A stretch of DNA of 64,000 nt from Dictyobacter formicarum (GCF_016587435.1 NZ_BNJJ01000032.1:1-64000); one strand, 5' to 3'; counted from the stretch's first letter, positions 9,570 through 19,022 are shown. The notes: generated by a model from the sequence alone, not told the origin. A program made the numbers and translations.

Positions 9570-9843
9570 ACATTCACCTCTTTTATTATTCAATATAGAG
9601 ACCTATACTATGAAGAAATACGACCTCCGACATAACACAAAACCACGTACATACATTATCAATACACGAAACCACATTCACTCATTAACAATATTAGTAC
9701 ATGTCCATCGTTATGTTTGCATAACGATCCTCTTATTATTATTATATTGAAACATATAATAATTAAAAAGAACAGTGGTTTTATAAAATCTTAAGAAAAC
9801 TTTACCGCCACGCGTCTTTCTTAACCTGATGCATAAATCAAAA

Positions 9844-9893
9844 AGTGGAGATATAAGCTGCACAGTAATCGCTGTGCAGCTTATATCTCCACT
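9844..9893. repeat. Perfect hairpin, 22-bp arms
   Basis: Arms 9844-9865 and 9872-9893 are exact reverse complements around TAATCG. This is the first of a run of perfect hairpins between the Hsp20 and sigma-like genes. Confidence 0.85.
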
Positions 9894-9903
9894 AAGGAGG
9901 GCG

Positions 9904-9966
9904 TCAGATTCCCAACATACTGGGAATCTGAGCACCCCTGGGTCTTGGGAACGCAGGCGTTCCCAA
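9904..9966. repeat. Two adjacent perfect hairpins
   Basis: TCAGATTCCCA-ACATAC-TGGGAATCTGA (9904-9931) is followed by TTGGGAACGC-AG-GCGTTCCCAA (9945-9966). Both stems are perfect, 11 and 10 bp. Confidence 0.85.
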
Positions 9967-9972
9967 TCTCTT

Positions 9973-10028
9973 TTTCATTGCTGGTGCAGCAGGCGCGCGA
10001 ATGCGCGCCTGCTGCACCAGCAATGAAA
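9973..10028. repeat. Perfect hairpin, 26-bp arms
   Basis: Arms 9973-9998 and 10003-10028 match exactly around GAAT. It is followed by a CCATAGGTTCGGGG repeat end (10035) and an imperfect hairpin around 10071-10106. Together these fill the stretch between the Hsp20 stop and the sigma-like gene. Confidence 0.85.
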
Positions 10029-10139
10029 GGATATCCATAGGTTCGGGGCTTTCCCCCGATTTCTCACTCCATGCCCGACAATCCCAACAGAGATGGGAGT
10101 CAGGCACACGGTATGTGGTTAAAAAAGGGCGTGGCTGCT

Positions 10140-10535
10140 TTACGAAAATGCGTGGCCGGCATTACCACTACGTCCACCGCGATCGGTAGCCGTCTTTTGT
10201 AATTTTAGCGTTATAGGTTGCATCTGCTGACTTAAAGGAAAGGCAATCACCAGAACCCCGTTGCCGTAGTTCATGTTGGCATGCACCCCATCCACTCGGT
10301 CGGGTAGCTCGATGTCGCGATAATAGCCTCCAACGCTCCATTCATCAACCAGCAGTTCTTTGATATCCTTGAGCACACCACGCAAATCACCCTGAATGAC
10401 CAGGTGGCCATCCTCAGTCACCTGGGCCGTAATATCTTCTGGCTGCAAACCAGGCATTGGAGCAGCGACCATCAGACGATCAGCCGTACGATAAACTTTT
10501 ACCGGTATGTGTTGAATCTTGGCTTTCTCTTGCAT
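10140..10535 (-). CDS. Hsp20/alpha-crystallin family small heat shock protein
   Basis: The 131-residue protein is almost entirely an alpha-crystallin domain: IPVKVYRTADRLMVAAPMPGLQPEDI, then VTEDGHLVIQGD, YYRDIELPDRVD and the closing NGVLVIAFPL (the family's GVL motif). It would act as an ATP-independent holdase in the cytoplasm. The N-terminal arm is very short and there is no C-terminal I-X-I/V anchor, so large oligomers may not form. ATG at 10535 follows a GA-rich ribosome site. A hydrophilic stress-type protein lies just upstream on the same strand. Confidence 0.88.
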   Translation of the reverse strand: MQEKAKIQHIPVKVYRTADRLMVAAPMPGLQPEDITAQVTEDGHLVIQGDLRGVLKDIKELLVDEWSVGGYYRDIELPDRVDGVHANMNYGNGVLVIAFPLSQQMQPITLKLQKTATDRGGRSGNAGHAFS

Positions 10536-10605
10536 ACCTCACGCCTCTCTTCTTTAGTATCATCACAACGACATCTTCGACCTGGCAACCACAAGATCAG
10601 CTAGA

Positions 10606-11001
10606 CTACTCGGCAGGGTTCTTCTCGTCAAAAGTATCTTTCAAGCTGCCCATCTGTTCTTGAGAAGACCAGGCTGTTCCTTCATCACGGCCCGGCGTCT
10701 GAGTTGGCGCGCCCGGCTTATTTTGCGCATGACGCACCCCACTATGCGCGGGATCATAGCCTTCGCGCTCATCGCGCTGAGGTTCCGCCGTCTCCCCACC
10801 CTGAGTCATCGCATAACCATCCATCAGCTTATGCCCCGCCTTCTGACCTGGAATAGCGGCGTCTGATGAAGTGGAAGAAGAATGTTTCTGAATTTTTTCC
10901 GGGGTTGTGCCTTTATCAATAGCTTCAGCATTCAATTCTTCGGCATGTTTTTTGCGGTTATCATGTTCAGTTTTATATTCTTGCTCATGATGAGCGCTCA
11001 T
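10606..11001 (-). CDS. Small hydrophilic, probably disordered protein
   Basis: This is a 131-residue protein of no family I can name. It is very rich in H, E, K, G, Q and S, lacks hydrophobic stretches and cysteines, and reads like a disordered stress or hydrophilin-type protein (SAHHEQEYKTEHDN, KLMDGYAMTQGGETAEPQRD). ATG at 11001 is chosen because GGAGG precedes it by 5 bases. It lies upstream of hsp20 on the same strand, which may hint at co-expression under stress; function is otherwise unknown. Confidence 0.6.
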   Translation of the reverse strand: MSAHHEQEYKTEHDNRKKHAEELNAEAIDKGTTPEKIQKHSSSTSSDAAIPGQKAGHKLMDGYAMTQGGETAEPQRDEREGYDPAHSGVRHAQNKPGAPTQTPGRDEGTAWSSQEQMGSLKDTFDEKNPAE

Positions 11002-11209
11002 TGGTGCCTCCATTCTTACCAGAAAAACATATGTCACCCATTCCACGCCGGATCAGGGTGAATATACCTGGAAATCAGCAATTTATGCTAAGTAAGTACT
11101 ACCACTCTCACGTACAAGGTGGGGGCACAAGTTTCAACCAGAGCATGGATACGAGTAGCGCAAACGATCATCATAGGACGCATGGTACCAGGAAGCAGGA
11201 CTTTCCGCA

Positions 11210-12598
11210 ATGGCAAGGCATGAAAAGAATATAATGGTAGAACAAAAAAACTTCTTCGGGGGAATCGCACTCGTGGAATTACATATCACAACTGACCAGG
11301 TCAGCCAGATGGCACCCGACGCCAGCGCGGCAAAAGCAGGCAAAAAGCTCGCACTGGAGAAATTCTGGAGCAACCTGGGATACAACGGGCAAGCGATCTG
11401 GGGAGAATGTCAGGGAAGCAGCCTCTATCAGGTGCGCGTTGAGCGCTCGACGTTCACAACCCAATGCAGTTGTCCTAGCCGTAAGCTTCCCTGTAAACAT
11501 AGCCTCGGCCTACTCTTTCTGGCCGCTTCAATCCCTACCGCCCTGCCGGAAAGCGAACCATTGGAATGGGTGAGCAGTTGGTTGAGCAAGCGCGAAGCCC
11601 AGCAGAAACGCCAGGAGACACGCGCATCTAAATCTACCCAGCAGCCAGATGAGGGTAAGCAGAAGAAAACGATAGAAAAACGTGAGGAAAAGATTCAGCA
11701 GGGGATCAATCAGCTCGATCTCTGGCTCAACGATCTGATCCGCAATGGCCTGGGCAGCCTGGAGGCGCAGCCGAGCTCTTTCTGGGAACACCAGGCGGCC
11801 CAGATGGTTGATGCTCAGGCAGCAGGACTGGCGAACCGCATTCGCGCACTGGCTGCCATCCCCAATGCCTCAAAAAACTGGACCAGCAAACTGCTTGCTC
11901 AGATGGGCAAGCTGGCGCTACTCATAGAAGCCTACCAACACCAGGAGCGCTTTGCAGCAGAGGCGCAAGAAAATATTCGCCAGCTGGTTGGCTGGACCCT
12001 GAAAGAGCCGGAGGTGCTGGAGCGGGGTACCCATATCACCGATGATTGGCTTTTTCTAGGGCAGACGCGCGAAGCCGTCGAACGTGGGCGCGCCCAGCGC
12101 ACCTGGCTGTATGGCACAGCCACTGGACATGCAACTTTCGTGCTGCAATTTTCATACATGGGCGCACCATTTGGCGAGAACTATCCGCTGGGCACCCATC
12201 AGAGCGCCGAGCTGGTCTACTGGCCCGGCGTCGTGCCGCAGCGCGCTTTATTCGCGCAACGCCATGGACTGGGTCAGCCAATTCAAGAGAAGCTACCAGG
12301 CGTCGCTGACTTTGAGAATTTTCTGGAAGGCGTGGCGCAACAGCTGGCGCGTAACCCCTGGCAGGAACGCTTCCTGTGCCTGATACAAAATAGCCTGCCC
12401 ATCTATGACCAGGAAAGCAAAACCTGGTGGGTGCGCGATCAAAAAGGCCAGGCCCTACCCCTGGCTCGCACTCAAGATGAACACTGGAAGCTCCTGGCAC
12501 TATCGGGTGGCCACACACTTGATCTGGCCGCTGAGTGGAACGGAGAAACGCTCATGCCGCTTGGTGTCTTGATTGACCATAGCTATCACTTGTTGTAG
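11210..12598 (+). CDS. SWIM zinc finger protein, first gene of the MoxR-VWA operon
   Basis: The protein has a SWIM motif C-X-C-Xn-C-X-H (QCSCPSRKLPCKHSLGLLFL, about residues 85-104), a zinc-binding fold expected to contact nucleic acid or protein. It is followed by a charged linker (KSTQQPDEGKQKKTIEKREEK) and a helical C-terminal region. Family proteins of this sort are encoded beside MoxR and VWA genes, as for E. coli YehQ. Starts at 11210 and 11234 are both in frame and neither has a strong ribosome site. The next gene begins 13 bases after the stop, so all five genes to 18749 look co-transcribed. Confidence 0.85.
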   Translation: MARHEKNIMVEQKNFFGGIALVELHITTDQVSQMAPDASAAKAGKKLALEKFWSNLGYNGQAIWGECQGSSLYQVRVERSTFTTQCSCPSRKLPCKHSLGLLFLAASIPTALPESEPLEWVSSWLSKREAQQKRQETRASKSTQQPDEGKQKKTIEKREEKIQQGINQLDLWLNDLIRNGLGSLEAQPSSFWEHQAAQMVDAQAAGLANRIRALAAIPNASKNWTSKLLAQMGKLALLIEAYQHQERFAAEAQENIRQLVGWTLKEPEVLERGTHITDDWLFLGQTREAVERGRAQRTWLYGTATGHATFVLQFSYMGAPFGENYPLGTHQSAELVYWPGVVPQRALFAQRHGLGQPIQEKLPGVADFENFLEGVAQQLARNPWQERFLCLIQNSLPIYDQESKTWWVRDQKGQALPLARTQDEHWKLLALSGGHTLDLAAEWNGETLMPLGVLIDHSYHLL

Positions 12599-12611
12599 AA
12601 AGCAGAATATC

Positions 12612-14141
12612 ATGGACGCATTTCTAAAGACGGCCGTGGTCGGTACTGCTCAGCAGGGAGCGCACATCCCGACGACCGCTAGCGCAATCGATCCGTTGAC
12701 ACAACAGCTGCCCACCGAAACAGGAGAACGCTCCTTCCTGCTGGCGGCCGGAGCCCAGGCTATTTATGCTCAGGCCGGCATGATCTCTCCAGAGGCGCCG
12801 GTGCCTCTGCCCGTCGCCGAACCAGACACGCTGCTCGCCTGTTCAATGCGCATAGCGAATCTGATCGAGGGACTATTCCAGCAACCGGCCAATATTCTGC
12901 TGCCCGAAGCACTGCAGCTTCTCCAGCACCTGCAGCTGCGCCTGCCGCATGAGGTATTGCCGCAGTTCATCAGCTACGCCACCAGCCACCATGAGGCCCG
13001 AGAGGCTATAGCCCCCTTGCTGGGCGAGCGAGGCTACTGGCTGAGCCAGTTTGTGCCTGAGTGGAACTGGATCGCACAACAGGGGCAGGGACAAGGAGAC
13101 ATCGAAACAATCTGGCAGGAGGGGACACCACAACAGCGGCAGCAGGTCTTGTGGCAGCTACGACTGCAAGATCCCGCCCGCGCGCGCGAATGGGTGCAGG
13201 CGGTCTGGAAGCAGGAGAAAGCCGAGGTACGCGAGGCCTTTCTGACACAACTACACAGCGGACTATCGCTCGATGATCAAGGCTTTCTGGAGCAAGCCCT
13301 ACTCGATCGCAGCGAGGGCGTACGCCAGCAAGCCGCCGACCTCATACTCTCACTGCCATCCACCTCTCTTACAGAGCGCTTCCTGGCTGCGGCAGATCAA
13401 TTTATCAGTTATGAGCCTACGCACGCACAGCACAAGCTGGCAATCAAGTTACCAGACACGCTAAACACCGCCAACAAAGAGGCGCTGGCGCTAAGTCCTC
13501 ACTTCTTAGAGAAATGGCAGCCAGAAGACTGGCTACACCACGCTTTCAAAAAGACGCCGCCCCAACATTGGAGCGAGCGCTTCTCGCTCTCAGCCGACGC
13601 ATTTCTTGATCTGGTCGAGGAGAGCCAGCACGGAAAAGATCTCATCACGGACATACAACAGGCAGCCCTACGCTACCAGGCAGTTTCATGGTATAAGCCG
13701 CTGCTAGAGCGCTGCATACGCTACGAACTGGATGCCAGCAAACGCTTTGATATCCACTACTGCCAAAAGATGCTGGCCGCACTGCCGCAGGAACTAGCCG
13801 AGACGCTGGTAGGGCCGCTGATACAGGACAAACATTTCTGGCAGAGCGCCATCATGATGCTGCCAACATCCTGGAGCCAGTCATTCAGCCAGCTCTGTCT
13901 GCAACAGATGCGCCTATACTACAAGAAAAAGGATGTCAACGTAACCTACTACAATGTCCAGACGAGTACATTCGCGATCGTGGCCAGCGCCATCCATCCC
14001 GCCTGCTTTGAACTGGCCCTGCAACCATGGGAAATCGCCGAAGACGACGCCTCCTGGTATACGCAACACTATAAGCAACAGATTGCCACATTGCAAGAAC
14101 TTATTGAAATACGAAAACAAATTTTAGAGGAGATCGCTTAA
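12612..14141 (+). CDS. DUF5691-like protein of the MoxR-VWA operon
   Basis: This 509-residue helical protein begins MDAFLKTAVVGTAQQG and contains GERSFLLAAGAQAIYAQAG and a long alpha-helical-repeat-like body. The opening and the gene order match DUF5691 proteins found next to SWIM, MoxR, DUF5682 and VWA genes; I recall this family by context and cannot confirm it by a search. No catalytic motif is visible. ATG at 12612 is preferred over the overlapping ATG at 12573 because of the conserved opening. It is probably an adaptor or scaffold for the AAA+ ATPase. Confidence 0.7.
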   Translation: MDAFLKTAVVGTAQQGAHIPTTASAIDPLTQQLPTETGERSFLLAAGAQAIYAQAGMISPEAPVPLPVAEPDTLLACSMRIANLIEGLFQQPANILLPEALQLLQHLQLRLPHEVLPQFISYATSHHEAREAIAPLLGERGYWLSQFVPEWNWIAQQGQGQGDIETIWQEGTPQQRQQVLWQLRLQDPARAREWVQAVWKQEKAEVREAFLTQLHSGLSLDDQGFLEQALLDRSEGVRQQAADLILSLPSTSLTERFLAAADQFISYEPTHAQHKLAIKLPDTLNTANKEALALSPHFLEKWQPEDWLHHAFKKTPPQHWSERFSLSADAFLDLVEESQHGKDLITDIQQAALRYQAVSWYKPLLERCIRYELDASKRFDIHYCQKMLAALPQELAETLVGPLIQDKHFWQSAIMMLPTSWSQSFSQLCLQQMRLYYKKKDVNVTYYNVQTSTFAIVASAIHPACFELALQPWEIAEDDASWYTQHYKQQIATLQELIEIRKQILEEIA

Positions 14142-14142
14142 T

Positions 14143-15267
14143 ATGACTACAAGCCAGAGTAGCACCACCACGGCCATCGAGACAAAAATTGAAGCCGTTC
14201 TGCGGCAGCACGCGGAACAACAATTCGCCGAAGAGCTGGCTGAGTTGAGCAAAGTCGATACCCGTCAGCGACCACCCAACTGGAAGCTCTCGCCATGGGC
14301 AGTTCGCACCTATCTGATGGGTGGGAAACTCGACAACGGCTTTGTCGTCACGCCCAAATATGTCGGTAATGCGCGTCTGATGGAGATCGCCATCGCCACG
14401 CTGGCCACCGACCGCGCCCTCCTCCTCTATGGAGTTCCTGGTACCGCGAAATCCTGGGTGAGCGAGCACCTGGCCGCCGCCATCTCTGGCGACTCCACTC
14501 TGCTGATTCAGGGCACAGCAGGCACCGACGAAAATGCGATTCGCTATGGCTGGAACTACGCCCGTTTGCTGGTCGAAGGACCATCGGAGGCCGCGCTGGT
14601 CGTCAGCCCAATGATGCAGGCAATGCAAGACGGCAAGATCGCCCGCATCGAAGAATTGACACGTATCGCCAGCGAGGTACAGGATACCCTGATTACCATC
14701 CTGTCCGAAAAGACGCTGCCGGTGCCGGAACTGAACACAGAGGTCCAGGCCAAAAAGGGGTTCAACGTCATCGCCACCGCCAATAATCGCGACAAAGGCG
14801 TCAACGAACTCTCCAGTGCGCTCACGCGCCGCTTCAACACCGTTATCCTGCCACTGCCAAACACGATCGATGAGGAGATTCAGATCGTCGATCGCCGCGT
14901 GAGCAGTCTGGGCAAGGCGCTAGAACTGCCGGCCGAGAAACCAGCGCTAGAAGAGATTCGCCGCGTGGTTACCATCTTCCGTGAGCTGCGTTCAGGCATC
15001 ACCATTGATGGCAAAACAAAGATCAAATCGCCCAGCGGCACCCTCTCGACCGCCGAAGCGATCTCGGTCATCAACAATGGACTGGCCATGGCTGGCTACT
15101 ATGGAGACGGAGAACTGCACGCCGGCGACCTGGCTGCCGGACTGACGGGCGCAATCGTTAAAGACCCGGTGCAGGACCGCGTGGTCTGGCTGGAGTACCT
15201 ACAAACCGTCGTCAAAGAGCGCGAGGGCTGGAAAGACTTATATCGAGCTTGCAACGAGGTGTTATAA
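14143..15267 (+). CDS. MoxR-type AAA+ ATPase (YehL-like)
   Basis: This 374-residue AAA+ protein has Walker A GVPGTAKS (residues 97-104), a Walker B-like KIARIEEL, sensor 1 in NVIATANNRDKGVNELSSALTRRFN with the arginine finger region, and a C-terminal lid. MoxR ATPases form hexamers that work with VWA proteins to insert metals or remodel complexes. It begins one base after the preceding stop and ends one base before the next start, so translation is coupled. The set SWIM, MoxR, DUF5682, VWA parallels YehQ, YehL, YehM, YehP of E. coli, whose function is not settled. Confidence 0.88.
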   Translation: MTTSQSSTTTAIETKIEAVLRQHAEQQFAEELAELSKVDTRQRPPNWKLSPWAVRTYLMGGKLDNGFVVTPKYVGNARLMEIAIATLATDRALLLYGVPGTAKSWVSEHLAAAISGDSTLLIQGTAGTDENAIRYGWNYARLLVEGPSEAALVVSPMMQAMQDGKIARIEELTRIASEVQDTLITILSEKTLPVPELNTEVQAKKGFNVIATANNRDKGVNELSSALTRRFNTVILPLPNTIDEEIQIVDRRVSSLGKALELPAEKPALEEIRRVVTIFRELRSGITIDGKTKIKSPSGTLSTAEAISVINNGLAMAGYYGDGELHAGDLAAGLTGAIVKDPVQDRVVWLEYLQTVVKEREGWKDLYRACNEVL

Positions 15268-15268
15268 G

Positions 15269-17575
15269 ATGAGTATACATGTCTTTGGCATTCGCCATCA
15301 TGGTCCGGGGTGCGCGCGTAGCTTACGCGCCGCCCTGGAAAAGCTCAAGCCAGATATCCTGCTGATCGAAGGTCCGCCCGATGCGCAAGAGGTGCTGCCA
15401 TTTATGGAGCAGCCAAAGATGAAGCCGCCGGTCGCCCTGCTCATTTACGCGCCAGAACAACCCAAAAAAGCCATCTATTATCCCTTTACCCAGTTTTCAC
15501 CAGAATGGCAAGCGCTCAAGTACGCCCAGAAAGAGCATATCCCGGCCCGCTTCATGGATCTGCCTCAGTCCATTCAACTAGCACGCGCCCAGGAGGGAGA
15601 GGAAAGCGCGGAGGTCGAGCCGAGCGCGCCGACCACGCGTAGCAAGGTCAAAAAGGCGCTGCGGCAGGGCAGCCTTGCCACAGTTGTGGCCCCTGAGGCA
15701 GACGAGCAGACGCTGTTGGAGGAGGATCCACTGACGCTACTGGCCCAGGCCGCCGGCTATACCGATCATGAGCTCTGGTGGGAGCGCCAGATCGAGCAGC
15801 GGCACAACGTCGTCGATCTGTTTGAAAGTATCCTGGAAGCCATGACGGCGCTACGCGCAGATGCAAGACCGCCCAAAGCAGAAGAGGCTCAGCGCGAGGC
15901 ATATATGCGCCAGACCATTCGAGCGGCCCAGAAAGAACAGTTTCAGCGCATCGCCGTCGTCTGTGGCGCCTGGCATGCTCCCGTTCTGACCAATCCGGGT
16001 CCCGCTAAAGAGGATAGCGAGCTGCTCAAAGGGCTGGCGCAGATCAAAACCACGGCCACCTGGATTCCCTGGACATATTCGCGACTCTCTTCGCGCAGCG
16101 GCTACGGAGCCGGTATGGATGCTCCCGGCTGGTATGCTCACCTGTGGTCGGCCCGCAACCAGCTGACCACGCGCTGGGTCACCCGGGCAGCCCACTTACT
16201 GCGCGAGAAAGGATTGGATGCCTCATCGGCCAGCATCATCGAGGCGGTGCGCCTGACTGAGGCCCTGGCCGCCATGCGCGATCTTACCCAGCCAGGGCTG
16301 GCGGAACATAACGAAGCGATCCTGACCGTTCTATGCCATGGCGACATGGCCCCGATGCAGCTTATTCGCGACCAGTTGGAGATCGGAGACAAACTGGGAG
16401 AAGTGCCCAAAGAGACGCCAACGGTACCGCTGCAACGTGACCTGGAAAACTGGCAGCAGCGCCTGAGGCTCAAGCCATCCATTGAAAAAACAAAGCTGGA
16501 GCTCGACCTGCGTAAAGAGAACGACCGGGCGCGTAGCCAACTGCTCCATCGTCTGCAATTGCTCTCAATTCCCTGGGGCAAACAGGTCAATGTGAGAGGC
16601 AAAGCCGGTACGTTTCACGAGCACTGGCAACTACAATGGAAGGTCAATTTCGCCGTCGCCATCATCGAGGCTAATGTGTGGGGCAACACCATCGCGAGCG
16701 CGTCCACCAGCTATGTCACAGATACAGCCAGCAAACTAAACGAACTGCCCGAGCTGACCGAGCTACTGCAGCGCGTCATCCTGGCTGAACTGCCCACCGC
16801 CATCGATCAGCTCCTCTCTCTACTTCAGAAGCAGGCGGCCGTCTCAACCGACGTACGCCATCTGATGGATGCGCTTCCACCGCTGGCGCGGGTCGCGCGC
16901 TACAGCGACGTACGTCAAACCAGGGCTGAGCACATCTTGCCCATTATCGACGGCCTGTTTGAACGCAGCCTGATTGGACTGCCAGGAGCATGCTTCGCGC
17001 TGGATGACGACGCAGCCCAGGGAATGCTAAACAGCATCGACCATGTGCAGGACAGCGTCCAACTATTGGATCGTCCAGAGCAGCGCCAGGCCTGGCAAGC
17101 ATGCCTGAAAAATCTGGCCGGACGCGACAGCATACACGGACTGGTGCGCGGACGCAGCTGCCGCCTGCTCCTGGACCAGCAAGCTCTGACCGAAAGCGAG
17201 ATGCAAGAACTCATCCAGCTGGCGCTCTCACCGGCCGTACCCGTTACGCAAGCCGCAGCCTGGATCGAAGGAGTCGTGCGCGGTAGCGGACTCCTGCTCC
17301 TGCATCAGGATCATCTCTGGCGCGCCCTCGACCAATGGCTGAGCGCGCTCAACACCGACAACTTTATCCAGCTCCTCCCCATCCTGCGGCGCGCCTTCGC
17401 CAATTTCCAGGCACCAGAGCGTCGGCAGATGGGGGAAAAGGTCAAACAGCTTCATCGGCCGCTACAGGCCGATGGATACAGTGGGAAGGATAGTCAAACA
17501 CCAATCAATCATGAGCATGCAGCCCACGTCTTACCAATGCTGGCACAATTAATGGGGGTGAAATATGGCAATTGA
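15269..17575 (+). CDS. DUF5682-like protein (YehM-like) of the MoxR-VWA operon
   Basis: This 768-residue protein opens with HVFGIRHHGPGCARSLRAAL and LLIEGPPDA, a conserved N-terminal motif recalling the TraB/EreA-type fold. It also has VVCGAWHAPVL at about 230 and a long helical C-terminal half. The family is the large partner of MoxR and VWA proteins and has no established activity; the conserved HH, E and H residues could form a metal or hydrolase site, which is inference. Its last 11 bases overlap the start of the VWA gene. Confidence 0.75.
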   Translation: MSIHVFGIRHHGPGCARSLRAALEKLKPDILLIEGPPDAQEVLPFMEQPKMKPPVALLIYAPEQPKKAIYYPFTQFSPEWQALKYAQKEHIPARFMDLPQSIQLARAQEGEESAEVEPSAPTTRSKVKKALRQGSLATVVAPEADEQTLLEEDPLTLLAQAAGYTDHELWWERQIEQRHNVVDLFESILEAMTALRADARPPKAEEAQREAYMRQTIRAAQKEQFQRIAVVCGAWHAPVLTNPGPAKEDSELLKGLAQIKTTATWIPWTYSRLSSRSGYGAGMDAPGWYAHLWSARNQLTTRWVTRAAHLLREKGLDASSASIIEAVRLTEALAAMRDLTQPGLAEHNEAILTVLCHGDMAPMQLIRDQLEIGDKLGEVPKETPTVPLQRDLENWQQRLRLKPSIEKTKLELDLRKENDRARSQLLHRLQLLSIPWGKQVNVRGKAGTFHEHWQLQWKVNFAVAIIEANVWGNTIASASTSYVTDTASKLNELPELTELLQRVILAELPTAIDQLLSLLQKQAAVSTDVRHLMDALPPLARVARYSDVRQTRAEHILPIIDGLFERSLIGLPGACFALDDDAAQGMLNSIDHVQDSVQLLDRPEQRQAWQACLKNLAGRDSIHGLVRGRSCRLLLDQQALTESEMQELIQLALSPAVPVTQAAAWIEGVVRGSGLLLLHQDHLWRALDQWLSALNTDNFIQLLPILRRAFANFQAPERRQMGEKVKQLHRPLQADGYSGKDSQTPINHEHAAHVLPMLAQLMGVKYGN

Positions 17576-18749
17576 TGAGAAAGAACAACTGCGTCGCTGG
17601 CGACTTATTCTGGGCAAACAGGATGCCGATCAAGGAGGTGGGACAGTTGACAGCCTCCTGGAAGGCAGCGATATAGATATCGATCAGGCCCTGGAGGCGC
17701 TCTATAATGCAAATTCAGAAAATTCGGAAGAACGCTCAGGAGGTCTGGGAGCTTCGGCCCCACAAGTGGCCCGCTGGCTGGGAGATATCCGCAGCTACTT
17801 CCCAACCTCAACCGTGCGCATCATGCAGCAGGACGCCCTGCAGCGCCTCAATCTCAAGCAGATGCTGCTAGAGCCAGAAATGCTTGAGCAGGTCGATGCC
17901 GATGTCCACCTGGTCGCCACGCTGCTCTCGCTCAGGCGCGTCATTCCAGAGAAGACCAAAGACACGGCGCGCCAGGTTGTGCGCAAAGTCGTCAATGAGC
18001 TGGAACGCAAACTGGCCAACCCCTTGCTGCAGGCAGTGCGAGGCAGTTTAAACCGGGCCACCCGCAGCTACCGGCCGCGCCAGAACGAAATCGATTGGGA
18101 CCGCACCATCCGCCTCAACCTCAAAAACTATCTGCCCGAACAACGGACAGTAATTGCCGAGCGTCTGGTAGGTCACGGCCATAAACGCTCTTCGCTGCGC
18201 GACATCGTGCTGTGCGTGGACCAAAGCGGCTCCATGGCTGCGTCGGTCGTCTACTCAAGCATCTTTGGCGCCGTGCTAGCCACCCTCAAAGCCGTCAGTA
18301 CACGTATGGTCGTCTTCGACACCTCTGTCGTCGACCTGACCGACGATCTGCAAGATCCCGTCGATCTCCTGTTTGGTACCCAACTAGGAGGAGGCACCGA
18401 CATCAATCGAGCCTTGACCTACTGCCAGCAAGTCATCACCCGTCCCTCCCAGACCATCCTGGTCCTGATTACCGATCTCTACGAAGGCGGGGATAGACAG
18501 CGCATGCTGCGCCGGGCCGCCGAACTGGTCAGTTCAGGGGTACAGGTCGTCTGCCTGCTCGCCCTGAGCGATCAGGGAGCACCCATATATGACAAAACCA
18601 ATGCCGCCGCCCTGGCCCAGATGGGCATTCCAACCTTTGCCTGCACGCCAGAGCTGTTTCCCGACCTGATGGCCGCCGCCATCCAGCGACAAGACCTCAA
18701 CCTGTGGGCCGCCAAAAACGACATCGTCGTCGCCCGCGCAACGCCATAA
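17565..18749 (+). CDS. VWA domain protein with complete MIDAS (YehP-like)
   Basis: The C-terminal half is a von Willebrand A domain: the MIDAS DQSGS (about residue 218), the threonine in LGGGTDINRA and the aspartate in LVLITDLYEGG are all present, so metal-dependent ligand binding should be intact. The N-terminal half is helical and basic (RRVIPEKTKDTARQVVRKVV), as in CoxE/YehP relatives. In MoxR systems the VWA protein links the ATPase to its target. It overlaps the DUF5682-like gene by 11 bases and closes the operon; a dispersed repeat starts 2 bases after the stop. Confidence 0.88.
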   Translation: MAIDEKEQLRRWRLILGKQDADQGGGTVDSLLEGSDIDIDQALEALYNANSENSEERSGGLGASAPQVARWLGDIRSYFPTSTVRIMQQDALQRLNLKQMLLEPEMLEQVDADVHLVATLLSLRRVIPEKTKDTARQVVRKVVNELERKLANPLLQAVRGSLNRATRSYRPRQNEIDWDRTIRLNLKNYLPEQRTVIAERLVGHGHKRSSLRDIVLCVDQSGSMAASVVYSSIFGAVLATLKAVSTRMVVFDTSVVDLTDDLQDPVDLLFGTQLGGGTDINRALTYCQQVITRPSQTILVLITDLYEGGDRQRMLRRAAELVSSGVQVVCLLALSDQGAPIYDKTNAAALAQMGIPTFACTPELFPDLMAAAIQRQDLNLWAAKNDIVVARATP

Positions 18750-18750
18750 C

Positions 18751-18970
18751 TCATAGGTTCGGGCGAGGATGTCGGGGACATCATCTCCTTGCCCCGATTC
18801 CCCCTCCCCCCACGATGACGTCGATTTTAATGCGATATCGTTTGGAGGGGAGGTTTCATTTGGGCACCGCGTGGGCCAAGGTGTCGATGTAATAGGTACC
18901 GAGCGGTGCGGGAACCGGGTCGCCACGCTGCGGCGGGCGACAATCGGGGGCAAGCCCCGAACCTATGGGT
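18751..18970. repeat. 220-bp segment bounded by inverted CATAGGTTCGGG motifs
   Basis: TCATAGGTTCGGGC at 18751 and CCCCGAACCTATGGGT at 18955-18970 are inverted copies about 200 bases apart. Both edges carry C/G-rich hairpin sequence (CGGGGGCAAGCCCCG). The layout suggests a small non-autonomous element or paired transcription stops. No gene is visible inside. Confidence 0.55.
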
Positions 18971-18993
18971 TGTGCGGTTTGGGTGATTCGGGC

Positions 18994-19022
18994 TTGATTT
19001 TTGGGGTTTTTTCGGGTATAAT
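18994..19022 (+). promoter_or_regulatory. Strong sigma-70-type promoter of the ABC-F gene
   Basis: TTGATT (18994-18999) and a perfect TATAAT (19017-19022) are separated by 17 bases. Transcription would start near 19029, giving a leader of about 340 bases before the ABC-F start codon at 19371. Confidence 0.75.
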
